Of a DNA stretch of 64,000 bases, positions 43,634 to 55,261 are shown in pieces. How positions within the stretch are numbered: position 1 is the stretch's first letter; every line of letters starts with the position of its first letter. Both the position numbers and the translations under genes were made by a program. Origin of the DNA: Ashinkailepas kermadecensis (lineage: Eukaryota; Arthropoda; Thecostraca; Neolepadidae); NCBI GenBank assembly GCA_034440615.1, contig JAOTOM010005060.1:85001-149000 (forward strand), read 5' to 3'. The notes beneath the pieces were generated by a model. That model saw nothing but the letters and a program-made list of their open reading frames with translations, was not told where the DNA came from and did no database searches.

Positions 43634-43905
43634 ACCCGGCTTCCTCATTCTGAAGTTACGAAATATGGCATTGCAGCTTGTGTCTCGCAAGGTTTTAAAA
43701 CAACATACAGTAAGCCTGTTTCAAGCCATCTTCAGATGGTCGATTGTGAAGGCCAGTATTGTGAATGCAGTGTGAATAAAGAGCGGAAGTCATGTTTAAT
43801 TTGTGATACGGTTCGCGTACGTCGCAACAAATATCCAGGAGTCCATGGGAAAAGGGTCTACGGTTGGTGTAAGAAAATCGTGCAAGAACGTAAGGAAGAG
43901 GGATA
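43634..43905 (+). other. Candidate terminal exon, cysteine-rich, unassigned
   Basis: After an acceptor-like AATGATTTTCAG the frame stays open for about 90 codons to TAA. It includes SHLQMVDCEGQYCECSVNKE, SCLICDT and VHGKRVYGWCKKIVQE. The spacing CX5CXC and CX2C suggests a zinc-binding or transposon-derived protein, but I cannot name it. Confidence 0.3.
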
Positions 43906-44871
43906 ATTTTTCATTACAATATACCACGAACTACTTATTGCAGATTAGGCTTGGATATTAGACATGGCCCTGAGGCACCCTAATCATCGTTACCGCGATG
44001 TTGTATTTTACATCTTATTTGAACATATATACCTCAACAGCTTAACACTATTTAGCCTATTGATTTATTTCCTTCTGACGAATAAAATCACGTCAATTTC
44101 ATTTGTTCCCCGACCAGTGTAATAAACTGGAACGATGCTATGCACCACGTCCCCAACCAAAGTGCCTTGGGTGGAAAGGTTTATGGACTGTAACTGTGAA
44201 GTATGTTTATGTGAGTGAATGCAACTGCGCACCGTAATTTTACCTTCCATGGCTGCAACTTCTGCGAATTTCAAGCGACTGGCTTAGGTCACGGCACAAG
44301 CCGTGGAATCCTAAGGCATTGGGACATGTTTTGTTCACACTGTGCCTTTATTCGTGTCCAAAGACTGCTAGTGTCATCAATCAAGAGTTAATTTATGTTG
44401 CATTAGTCGTAAACTGTAACATACAAAACAAAAAAGTGGCAAAATTTTATTAACTGACAACTGGTACACTGCAACCACGAAGAATCAAACATTGTTCATT
44501 AGTGGAATGTCATTTGCTTTGCAGCTTCCTATCAGTTCAGTAGAAAATGAGATTTCTTCTGACTATAATTTGAAGGGTTGCTTATAAGTATATTACGAGT
44601 TCATGACTACACATACGATAATACCAATAGGCTATGACAAATCTGCTCTTCACGTTGCCGTTAATGTGGATGGCGCTCGTGCAATGCTTTCTGTAGAGTG
44701 TTTGGTAGGCTTTTCCGCTAGCCCACCGTGGCGAAAACAGACCCTAGTCCTGACCGGACAAGTGAGCAGTAGCCATGACGTGCATAATTGGATGTCTGTC
44801 ATAGCTTCTGCTCGTTGCTTTGGTGCTCTCGGTTCTAGTTTGGTTAGATCCAAGATTCTGAGGATAGATGC

Positions 44872-44873
<2 letters not shown>
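43906..44873. other. Non-coding stretch
   Basis: Nothing recognisable here. Confidence 0.4.

Positions 44874-44918
<45 letters not shown>
44874..44918. repeat. (CA)n microsatellite
   Basis: About 22 CA units. Apparent ORFs through it are artefacts. Confidence 0.95.
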
Positions 44919-45503
<585 letters not shown>

Positions 45504-45689
45504 TTATATATATTTTACAAACTTAAGTCGTTCATTGCGCGCGGGTTGAAAAACGACATACATGCATTTCAGGAACGCATTGCAACGCAATCCGCAGAAA
45601 AGAACAAGACCTAGAATTACAAATTACGCCTGTGATTATTGCGTAGAAAGAATGAGGAATACACACTGCTCGTCTACCATCATGCATGC

Positions 45690-45792
45690 CCATCACGTTC
45701 TGTTTATTCTTTTCCTGACTGCCCTTATGACCCAGCTATATGACATGACCTATGCAGTCGATGCGCCCCTATACCACAATAACTAACTAACT
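45690..45792 (+). repeat. LINE 3' tail, copy with TAAC repeats
   Basis: GTCGATGCGCCCCTATACC followed by ACAATAACTAACTAACTGG ends this stretch. It matches the 3' end of the I-type LINE at 20057 and shows the terminal TAAC simple repeat most clearly. Confidence 0.5.
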
Positions 45793-46093
45793 GGCTGTCC
45801 TTGATTCCTCCACGTGGCTCGGCCACCGCACTGGGCTCGACGCCTTTGCCGCCGACGGCAAGTGGAGGCAGAGTCCCGCAGCCTGCTGCTCCTCTTCACA
45901 CGGCGCTGGGATGCCATGCAAGTGGGTGTCTGCCGGCGCGGTGGAATGACCTGCAAATCACGACAGCAAACGATTACAGCATCTGGCGTGGGCCATCAGT
46001 GCTGAGATGTGGTGCGCCCCAGGAGATACCAGCCGTCGTCACGTCACTGTACACAAGGCGGAGCAAATGAGGCCACTCGAGTAAATACATTGC

Positions 46094-46094
<1 letters not shown>

Positions 46095-46137
<43 letters not shown>
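46095..46137. repeat. (TA)n microsatellite
   Basis: About 21 TA units. Confidence 0.95.
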
Positions 46138-46142
<5 letters not shown>

Positions 46143-46234
46143 GTCGGTGTATCAGACAATACAATTACAATTGCAACCAGCGGTAATCACGATAGCGGTT
46201 TTCTAAACGTATAGCATATCTTCCCGGTGAAATG

Positions 46235-46790
46235 CTCATTTCGCCCAATTCGGCCCGGGGCGACTCTGGGCGACCGTTGGCGCGCCCCACAGCTTCCCGG
46301 GACGGCAATTCCATCAGCTCACGACCGCCGCGTTTTCGCAAAAACGCCAATCAGCCGAAATAGTTAATCAGCGCGGCGGCGGCGGCGGTCATCGGCCGTA
46401 ACTCAGCCGCCGACGGGCCGGCCCCGCTCCGTGCGACTCACGCGCGTCCCCGCGCCGACACCGCCGCACCGCCTCACACCGGTGGCCATAACTCTGGCCG
46501 GCCGTCCGCGCGCGCGGCGAGCAAAAACGCCCGCCGCCCCGCCCGCCACTCGGCAGCCGCACTCGAACGCATCGTGATCGGGGCGCAGCTCACGACTGCC
46601 AGCTGCCGACCCGACGCCGGCGCACCAGCTGATTGGTCGCGCGCCGGCTGCGCTGGCCACCTCCGCCTGCGGAAAACCCCTCGCGCCCGCTGCTGGTGAT
46701 ACAGGCTCGTGCATGGCGGCAGCGGCGAGCGGCAGCGTGTCGGCCGGCGGAGGCGGCTGGTGCGCTCGTCGCTTGCTGCTCGCGTGGGTA
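46235..46790. promoter_or_regulatory. CpG-rich island, possible promoter
   Basis: The sequence is dense in CpG (GCGCGGCGGCGGCGGCGG, CCGTCCGCGCGCGCGGCG) against a much lower background. GATTGG (46631-46636), an inverted CCAAT box, lies inside. I cannot see which gene it would serve. Confidence 0.35.
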
Positions 46791-48199
46791 TTTGTTTACG
46801 CTTCACTGGAATCTTCGTTTGGCAGGCGGTTCCAGGACGGCCGTAGTAATTCTGCTTTGTGACAGGCTTGCAGGAGAAGCAGCTGGTTCGCTTCTGCAGT
46901 GCACTAATGGAATGCAGAGACGAGAACAGTGGCGTGGACAAGATGGGTGGACGGCAACTCCCGTTCCGTCCCAAGCGGTAGACGTCCCTGGCACGATCGT
47001 GGTGCTGCATGAGAGTAAGCCGTCCAAAACTTATCTTGTCCTCCTCCCTCAATCAAGAAACTTCCCCTGCTGACAAATAAGACTGGGCACTTTGGATGTG
47101 GATGTATTCACATGCAGAAAACACCGGTTTAGTGCACCACATCATCATAAAATGTGTACAACTGATAGCTATCCCTTCTAGAACAAACGACCCTTCATGA
47201 CATGAATTCCAGGTTACTTCGTTTTCAATATGTTCTTGCCCTGGACTTCAATGCAATATGATTGAATGCTGTATTCTTGCACCGCCATATGCGCCATTAG
47301 AGGGACAAGGACAAGACAACGCAATGGACAAGCCAGGGCAAAAACAAGCTCCCGCGCTGCAGCTGCAGATCGAGCATCATACAGCACCGCCAGAGAACCT
47401 GTCCACCGATGGCGGCTGCGCTCTTCTGGCACGCTGTGGAAATGTGCACCTTGCTGTGCTAAATTTCGGCGGAAGGAGGCGTCTTCCAAACAAGCCCCAC
47501 GATTTTTCGGCAATCGACATCCAAAGTTAAAATAGTGTATCAATATCCAACGACGGGCTACGACTTGGCCGGCAGTGCGTTTACTTCAGCCATAAGTGCA
47601 ATGCACTCCGGCGGAAAATTCATTGTACTCGTGCAGAACATTGTTCACTTACCTATCTCAAACCTTCCAATTAAAAACGATGCTGGCATGACATGTGTAG
47701 GGAAGGTGGGCGTCAGGGGAGTCTCCTCAGGCGGTGTCGGACATGTCACAAGTCAGAATCATCCCAGGTTAGTTGATCTCCAAATACCACAGTTGGTGAC
47801 CCGGGTGACAGGACCGTCCTTACCATCCGACAAGAATAGACGAAGGATTCCGACACCACTTCGCTGTATCTTTTAGCAAGATGAACAACGGAACTCAAAA
47901 TAAGCGCAACGTACTTTTGACACCGTACTCTGCATTGCACATTGCAGCTATGCGTGCCGATAGGCATCGCACATTGGAACACCCGATAACAAAGTTCACC
48001 CATCGAAGCTGGAGTTGGCGTCAGCGCACGACGTCCAAGGCAGCCTCCACACGAGCTTCCGGAGGCCACTGCGGCCAGGCCACCCAGGCGGGGAGATCAC
48101 GACTCACCTGTCGTGCACGGAAGCCACCGACTGCTGATGAATGAGATCCGTGTCGTAATCCGGCGATGGCGCCTCAGGTATTCAGACGTCCAGCCGGGA
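46791..48199. other. Non-coding stretch
   Basis: Open frames of 90-190 codons exist on both strands (for example 46474-47052 minus) but overlap one another and the CpG island and show no family features. Confidence 0.4.
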
Positions 48200-48200
48200 C

Positions 48201-48331
48201 CTCATAAATCAGCCTGACAGTGGAGCCCGGGCCGCGCGCCGCGAACGCGCTAATGGGGCGCCACGGCCGCGGCTGCACGGAGATGCAGATCAACCGCGGC
48301 CCTCACTTAGCCGTCGAGTTCTTCTTCGGGT
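48201..48331 (+). other. Exon-like segment, unassigned
   Basis: A GC-rich frame reads GRGCTEMQINRGPHLAVEFF and FG up to a GTGAGG donor near 48332. The acceptor side (CTGACAG) is weak. I do not recognise the peptide. Confidence 0.2.
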
Positions 48332-49331
48332 GAGGTGGACGGAGAGGCTGGCACTCGGTGTCAGGTCAAGAGATTCGCCACACCCCGCATGACCGCGGTG
48401 TCAGCCGGTCACGACACCTTGTACGGCGCCAGGAACCAACTGACCAATCTTAGTGGGTAGTTCAAATGGCCAACGGTTTGCAAGATTGTTGTTTGATAAC
48501 TGTTTCATCGTTGCTTCGGAGTTCAAGTTGCAATTGATAACCCAGGATCAAAAGACTAGAGGGTTATAATTTGTCCTCATCAAGCTCACGTGAGAAGTCC
48601 CATGCATGCGAACGGGAAATACTTCGAACACTTGCTACATATCTACTTCAATTGTACCACAACACGATGCAAATTCCCGCACCCATGAAGACAAACGAAG
48701 TATGAGTGAATAAATTTGAAGGCTCAGCAGTCGTGGACATTGCCAAGCATTTATCTGTACTTGGCGAAGGCTACTTGACAAGGTCGTGTGAACATGAGCG
48801 TAGAAACGACTTTGAAATTGGCGGGGGTCACGGCTGCTGACTGCAGATCCAATGGGAGGGAATTTCGAACCTCCCCCGTGGAGGGGACAGTGAGAGAGGG
48901 GAGGGGAGAAGGTGAGAGCGTTCTTTAGAGGCGTAGCGCAACATAGAGGTCATTTGCGCCGCCTGTAAAGCGAGTGGGTCTTACAGGCAGGCTGAAGGCA
49001 AATGTACATTTACGTTAAAGGAGTCCTACGTTATGGTGTATGTGACGTTAAGGTGCTGAAGACGGGGGTCAGCGGGGAACATCTCCCAGATGCTTTGAGT
49101 TTTATTTTACTTTACTCCTCCGTAAGATAAGTTGCAACTATTATTACCCGTCCCATCCTCACGTGGAAAAACATGTTTTGACAAAAACATCGTACAGAAT
49201 TAGATTTTCTAAAAATCGCCGCACATTACATGATACAACTATTACTTTCGACCACCTTTTTCATGGCATGCTGTCATCTCATCAGATTTTAACATCAAAT
49301 CTTTTTTGGTACTCCCTTTTCTGCCAACAGA
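48332..49331. other. Non-coding stretch
   Basis: No gene or repeat is recognisable here. Confidence 0.4.
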
Positions 49332-49500
49332 GTTCGCCCCACCCAGATCGAGCCTCTGGATCTGCTCTAGATCTCCTGACCAATACTCTCGCTGGAAAAT
49401 GGCCTATGCGAGCTGGGTGGACGGCAGGGAGCTAGCTGTGGTGCCGGACCACTGCCGGTACATCGTGCTGCAGCGCCGTACGCGCGCCTGCCACTGCTGA
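49332..49500 (+). other. Candidate terminal exon ending in a minisatellite
   Basis: A strong acceptor (TACTCCCTTTTCTGCCAACAG) precedes an open frame that includes SPDQYSRWKMAYASWVDGRE, LAVVPDHCRYIVLQRR and TRACHC, then TGA (49498-49500). The middle looks like real protein and is GC-rich at third positions, like the known genes. I cannot name the family. The last codons lie in the first unit of the 38-bp array. Confidence 0.35.
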
Positions 49501-49762
49501 CCGGCGGGCCACCGGTGTCTGTCGCCTGCGACTGCTGGCTGGCGGGCCACCGGTGTCTGTCGCCTGCGACTGCTGACCGTGGGCATCTGTCGCCTGCGAC
49601 TGGACCGGTGGCTGTCGGGGGCCATCGGTGTCTGTCGCCTGCGACTGCTGGCCGGGGGGCCCCGGGTCCCTCCCCCTGCGACTGCTGGCCGGCGGGCCAC
49701 CGGTGTCTGTCGCCTGCGACTGCTGGCTGGCGGGCCACCGGTGTCTGTCTCCCGCGCGACCG
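49485..49762 (+). repeat. 38-bp minisatellite, about seven units
   Basis: The unit TGCTGGCTGGCGGGCCACCG plus GTGTCTGTCGCCTGCGAC is repeated with two truncated or altered units near 49575-49620. Antisense frames give repetitive GDRHRWPAS peptides, which I treat as artefacts. Confidence 0.9.
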
Positions 49763-49857
49763 TGAGGACAACCAACAACTTCTTCACTCTTACTCTTGAT
49801 ATTTGTCATCATATGTGACATCGTTGCATAGATACTAAAGTGAAGTATCGGTGAAGA

Positions 49858-50215
49858 TCGGTACGAAGGTCAGGTCGGACCTAGTCAATACATAGCTCAG
49901 GTCGGACCGCATGGGCATGAAGGTCAGGCAGAACCTGATCGGTACGAAGGAGAAGCCAGACCCCATCAGGGCGGAGGTCAGACCGAACCTGATCGGTACG
50001 AAGGGCAAGTCGGACTACATCGCGCGGTGCAGAGATCAGGTCGGGCCTGACCAGTACAGGGGTCAGGTCGAACCTGACCGGTACGGGGGACCAGTGGGAC
50101 CCATCAGGGCAGAGGTCAGGTCGAACCTGATTGGTACGGAGGACCAGTCGAACCCATCAGGACAGGGGTCAGGTCGAACCTGACCGGTACGGAGGACCAG
50201 TCAGATCTGGCCGCC
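49858..50215 (+). repeat. 54-bp minisatellite, about six to seven units
   Basis: The unit follows AACCTGATCGGTACGAAGGA, GAAGCCAGACCCCATCAGGG and CGGAGGTCAGACCG, with many substitutions and one insertion near 50010. The period is a multiple of 3, so a long frame stays open. Confidence 0.85.
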
Positions 50216-50770
50216 AGCAGGCAAGGTCGGGTCGGTGGGTCGGCCACGGCGAGTCAGCGGCGGCCGGTGGCCACACAGAAGCCACCGTTTGGCAGGCGTT
50301 CGTGCTGCCACCGCCCGGGACGCGTCGACCCGACGCTGACCTTTGACCGTGCGGCGGCGCGGCCGACTGTGGATGCAGGCGAGGTGTCCGTCAGCCCTGC
50401 AGCGCTGCAGCCCTGCAGCCTTCAGAGCGGCCTCACACCGGACGGCGACGGCCGACAGACGCCGAGTGGGCGGAAGTTGGCCGAGGAGCGCCGGCCGCGT
50501 GCCGAGTCGTCGTGACGTGCCGGCTGTAGAGAGTACGGCTGCTGACGTGCAGCACGGCCCGCCGACAGCCGCCGGCCGGCCGCGGTATGCCGTTCAGGAA
50601 ACGCCGTCTCGAGGCGGCGCCCACAACAGCCGGTCGCGTGCGTTCGAATTCCGGCGCCGTGCGTCAGTCGCGCGATTTGAGGAATGTGAGATCAGTCGCG
50701 CGCACCGTGCAATTACACCGACCGCTTACCGCCGCCACGGCATGCCTGTCTCGATTACCTTACTTCGATA
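50216..50770. other. GC-rich stretch, no gene identified
   Basis: It is CpG-rich with a small duplication GCAGCGCTGCAGCCCTGCAG near 50399. Open frames occur on both strands. I cannot assign a gene; it could be a promoter island. Confidence 0.3.
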
Positions 50771-51091
50771 AATGATTGAAGCGTGGGCTGAGGATGCCCG
50801 GCAAACTTACATTCGAGGCACAAACATGTGTTCAGTGAGAAAGAACATAGGTAATTTTGGACGGGATCAGGGTATCCTTAAGGGAGAGAATATAAAGATG
50901 AGCGGCCGAACGAAGTAATCACGTTTAACACTCAATCGTTATAAAAGTGACTTTGTGTGGTGTCTTTCTATTATTTAAGCATTTGTTCACGTATTTTCAT
51001 GTAATCTAGGGACATGTCAGGCTTTCTACAAATAATATTCCTTTCCATATAGGTTCCTGCGAGAAGGAGCCTCGCATAATAAATTGTTCTG
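50771..51091. other. Non-coding stretch
   Basis: Nothing recognisable here. Confidence 0.4.
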
Positions 51092-51115
51092 TATATATAT
51101 ATATATATATATATG

Positions 51116-51174
<59 letters not shown>
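51092..51174. repeat. (TA)n microsatellite with adjoining TG repeat
   Basis: About 40 TA units with one GCACA interruption, followed by a TG-rich stretch to about 51222. Confidence 0.95.
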
Positions 51175-51181
<7 letters not shown>

Positions 51182-51229
51182 GATGTGCTTGTGTATGTGT
51201 AGGTGTGTGTGTGTGTGTGTGTGCATGCA

Positions 51230-51433
51230 CAGAGGTGCAGCCAATCGGGGTCCGGGAGTCCGAGCTCCCTCCCCCTTAGGAACAAAAAATGCACTAGATA
51301 AAACAAGACATTTTGAGATTTTCACCACGCAAAACCGAAAATTTTGCGGTGCGCTAGGCGCGCCGAACGCGTTTTCTGTATCCTGCCATTTTTGTGGGTT
51401 GCCCTATTTAAGAAAATCCTGGCTGCGTCACTG
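51230..51433. mobile_element. hAT-like MITE, copy 2
   Basis: The ends are CAGAGGTGCAGCCA and, inverted, CAGTGACGCAGCCA (12 of 14 alike). The flanks TGCATGCA and TATATACA agree at five of eight positions, all differences being transitions. The interior aligns with 26284-26466 (ACTAGATAAAACAAGACATT, TTTTCACCACGCAAAACCGA, AAGAAAATCCTGGCTG). Confidence 0.6.
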
Positions 51434-52679
51434 TATATACATTTTACATTGATGTATATACACGTTATTGTTCATTATTAGACATATCCTCGAATATTCG
51501 CTTGTGTATTTTATCCACTAAGTTTACAATATCAGAGTGAAGGCGCTCAATTATAAGCTTATTCAAAAACAATCCAAATGTTTTTGCATATTCTGCTTGC
51601 ATGGTACCCAAGCAACAAGAAAGCTATTTTCAATGTAAGGTAAAGATCCACATATAAAATGTATCATCAAGTTTCCAAAGATTATATCTGACCCCCGAAT
51701 ATTCCCCCTGTATCCTCTGAAGCGGTTCCCGTAAAACGTCCGAAGGGCATCCGTGAGGTATACAAGGAGGCCTCCGTAGAACTTCCGAAAGTGTTTCCCT
51801 GAAGCCTCTGAAGCGAGCTCCACGGAACCTGTCAAAGGTACGCGTGAGGTAACCGAGGAGGCCTCCGATGAGACCAGCGCTAGAGTCTCTGCGACACATC
51901 AGAAAGAGCACCCGGGGGAAGCCGACGGGGCCTCGATGGGTTATGGGTGGTCCCACGGATCACTGGAGTGGGCCTCTGTTGAGCTATGATCCGACCACGT
52001 CCTAAGTACGTGGCCTTAATACAGCCAACGGAAAGTGTGCTACTGGTGTCCTCTGCCGCCAGCTTTGCAGTGAAAGCACATGGAATAAATTTGAGTAAAT
52101 AGTTTCTGGGAACCTTCAAAAGATCTCGGGAGGCCTCGCGGACCACCATTTTAGATAATTTCCATTCCGCAAGGGTTGAGGGAGATTTCCTCATCCATCC
52201 GCCTCGATTATGCTCCAGACAATCCGAGTATTTCCAGATGCTTAATTTTCAAACTTTTCAACTTTATTTTTAGTTGACTCATTTCTGACGTATTCGCAGA
52301 CGCATTGAGATACTTATGAAGATTTATTTTGTTTTCATGTGTGGTCTTTTTAGCGAAAAAACCTACTTTATTTTCATTTGTAGTTTCTTAGCGCATTAGT
52401 GGATAATTAGGTCTTCTTGGAAGTGCTCTACGAAGCAAAAGGTGATCGCCGTTTACTTTATAAAGCGATTTTAGCAATTTTAGTAGTATTAAACTACAAC
52501 ACTATTGGTGGGCACTCGCAATATTGGTTGGGCACTCGTAAACAAGCGATTCTATGGCAAACCGTGTCCCAGTGACCCTCTCTGTGCGCCATCGCACATT
52601 CTCGAACAATAGCAGACAAAACTGTCAGCAAGTGCAGTAACGAAGCCTCTTTTGCCGACGCAAATTCGCAACGAATTGA
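51434..52679. other. Non-coding stretch with a two-copy tandem repeat
   Basis: A unit of about 90-98 bp containing GCATCCGTGAGGTATACAAG and GAGGCCTCCG occurs twice at 51717-51880. There is no gene. Confidence 0.5.
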
Positions 52680-53270
52680 AACCGCCCACAAACCTGCACC
52701 CGTGTAAGCCCAACCGGCGCGTGCAGCTCGCAACGCGACGCGACGGGTTGGTTGCCGAGGCGACGGTCGGAGGCGGGCACGCGTCTCCGCCGTGCAGCCT
52801 GCAGCTCCACGGACGGACAGACGTCGGGGGCGGCCGAGTGCCAGCGGAGCGCGGCGCCATGTGTGGGTGCGGCGGCGGCGGGCTCGCGCCGCGCGCCGCC
52901 GGCCGATTGCGTCCGGCAGCCGGACGGCGCCGCGCCGAACAATACCGGCCGCGATTACCGATTCGACGGCGGCCGCGACAGCCGTGACCGATGGCGGACG
53001 AGTTCGCCGGCCGCGAGCGCGCGCGCCGAGCCTCGCAGTTGGCGGCGGCCGTGGGCCGATGCGTGAAATGACTGTCAGACGGAGCGGAGCGCGCTCGCCG
53101 GCCGCCCGCGGGCAATGTCAGTCTGTACCGCGCTCATACGGGCGCACTGCGCGGTTACGCGCGACACCAGCTGCAAGCAAGATGTACGGCGCCAATTACA
53201 GCAGCTCGTGCGGGTACGCGTGCCGGCCGCTTTGTTTCGGCCGTGTGGAATGTGCGAATGGTTGTGCCCG
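52680..53270. promoter_or_regulatory. CpG-rich island, possible promoter
   Basis: Dense CpG (GCGCGCCGAGCC, GGCGGCGGCGGGCTCGCGCC) stands out from AT-rich flanks. An ATG in good context (GCGCCATG at 52857) opens a 42-codon frame, which is too little to claim a gene. Confidence 0.3.
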
Positions 53271-54380
53271 GCGGTGATCGGCGCAACCGTGAGGCAGTGT
53301 GTTAGACTGTGCGGTGTTACAGAAGGACACATGTTGCCGCCCGTTCTCAGTGCGGCCACCGGGACGGCCGAACCTTTCCACGAGCCGCTACAAGTGAAAA
53401 GCAGTCCTCATGTGTGATTGTGAAGAGTCCAAGTCTTGGCCAGGCCCAGCTCCGCCGTCAGAGATGGCAGAGCGTCGGACGAAAATGGTGACCACACCGA
53501 TGTCGAGTCCGTTTCCAGTCCGGTCCACTGTAGCCACCGCATTTTCCCGTCCATGCATTGCAGCGGTGTGCCGCGTGCCCAGTGCACACTCGTCCCGATG
53601 GTGAAGTGACATTTGACCAGCTGAACCAACGCAGCTCCACCATTCTGACGCTCTTCTTAATGGGTCGCATGCCAGCACGCAGCTGGTGCCGCACGCGTGC
53701 TGGACTGCACGGCTGCGTGCGGCTTCTCCGTGCCACGACAGCTGCGTGCAGGGATACTGAATATGCGACTCTACCGACTCACAATGGTCAATTTGCAAGC
53801 ACGAAGAGCATCCAAGTGTGGTGGGTTCTAGCTGAAGGGTGTGTGTGATTCCACCTGAAGGCCTGCGCATCCAATTGGACGTCCAAATTAACCCAGCCCT
53901 GTCCCTTAGCTGAAATATCGTCAGGAAACTTCACACTTCATTTATCATTGTTTGCCCATTTCCTTTCACTTTCGAAACGGTGATACTGGAAACACCGCAC
54001 TCAGTGCAGGCTCGTGATGTAAGCAGTCCTCTCCGCTAAGAGGGGTAATATAATTTCTACAAGGGTTTTGTACTATGGTAACGGCGGACCGTGCCCTCCC
54101 CCTCACCCAGTCAAGTCTCATTTTCCATTGCTAAGCACTGCTAGGGGGAGGGGCGTTGCTGAAGCTCGAAAAGCTGAGATTCTGCCCCACTGGAGTCAAT
54201 TGCAGTGCCCCTCCCCCTCCCCAAGTTAAATCTCGCTAGATGAGACACTGAACTGCTGCAATTCGTGATGAAATGGTGATGAAACGCTGCTCCCCGTAAC
54301 CTTGTGTTCACTTACGACGCACTCAAATGCTAGGCCATATTGCGTCGTCAATCTCGCTCGCCGGTTTGTCGGTGGACTAA
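53271..54380. other. Non-coding stretch
   Basis: A 160-codon minus frame (53388-53870) overlaps plus-strand frames of similar length. None shows a family signature. Confidence 0.4.
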
Positions 54381-54881
54381 GTTGACCAGGTGGACCAGGT
54401 AGACCAGGTGGACCAGGTGGATCAGGCAGACCAGGAGGACCAGGTAGACCAGGTGGACTAGGTAGACCAGGTGGACCAAGTTGTTGACCAGGTGGACCAG
54501 GTAGACCAGGTGGACCAGGTAGACCAGGTGGACCACGTAGACCAGGTGGACCAGGTAGACCAGGTGGACCAGGTAGACCAGGTGGACCAGGTGGACCAGG
54601 TAGACCAGGTGGACCAGGTAGACCAGGTGGACCAGGTGGACCAGGTAGACCAGGTGGACCAGGTGGACCAGGTAGACCAGGTGGACCAGGTAGACCAGGT
54701 GGACCAGGTAGACCAGGTGGACCAGGTAGACCAGGTGGACCAGGTAGACCAGGTGGACCAGGTAGACCAGGTTGACCAGGTGGACCAGGTAGACCAGGTG
54801 GACCACGTAGACCAGGTGGACCAGGTAGACCAGGTGGACCAGGTAGACCAGGTGGACCAGGTAGACCAGGTGGACCAGGTG
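54381..54881. repeat. 9/18-bp minisatellite reading as Gly-Pro-Pro collagen on the minus strand
   Basis: GGTGGACCAGGTAGACCA alternates for about 500 bp. On the minus strand this gives monotonous [13 protein letters not shown] within a 297-codon open frame. The other frames on both strands are open too (VDQVDQ on plus, LVHLVY on minus), which is automatic for a 9-bp unit without a stop. Real fibrillar or basement-membrane collagens vary far more in X and Y, so I favour a minisatellite. Confidence 0.8.
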
Positions 54882-55261
54882 ATCCCGCCGGATGTTGAAC
54901 TTGATCAACGATGTTGCGACCGAGAGTCGAGTCGAACTGCCTGCCGACTGAGCTGCCCGACGTCACCGCTTCGGTGCGGTACCGACGTGCCCGAGTGCCG
55001 GGGAACCAACTGGCCGCCGCCATCGACGCCGCCGCCATTAGCGGGCGTTTTACCGGTGCCGGCTGCGGCCGACCCCGGACGGCCGGACGGACAGAGGCGT
55101 CATTACGGCGTCGGCGCACGTCGATCGGCCGACTGCCGTAATAGCCGGCTGGCGGCGGGGCCCGACACGCGCGCCGCGCTTATTACACCTTCTGTCAGCG
55201 TCGCGCCGGGCCGGCCGGCCGACACGTCGGTCAGGAGGCAGCTGGACACACGCAGACCACG
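54882..55261. other. GC-rich spacer between arrays
   Basis: It is CpG-rich, with no recognisable gene. Confidence 0.4.

Noticed and set aside
46474..47073. Overlapping ORFs of 146 and 192 codons on opposite strands
   Set aside because: High GC makes stops rare on both strands; there are no family features on either.
54226..55119. Collagen gene exon
   Set aside because: The Gly-X-Y tract is monotonous, all frames are open because of the 9-bp unit, and no splice sites or non-collagenous domain frame it convincingly.
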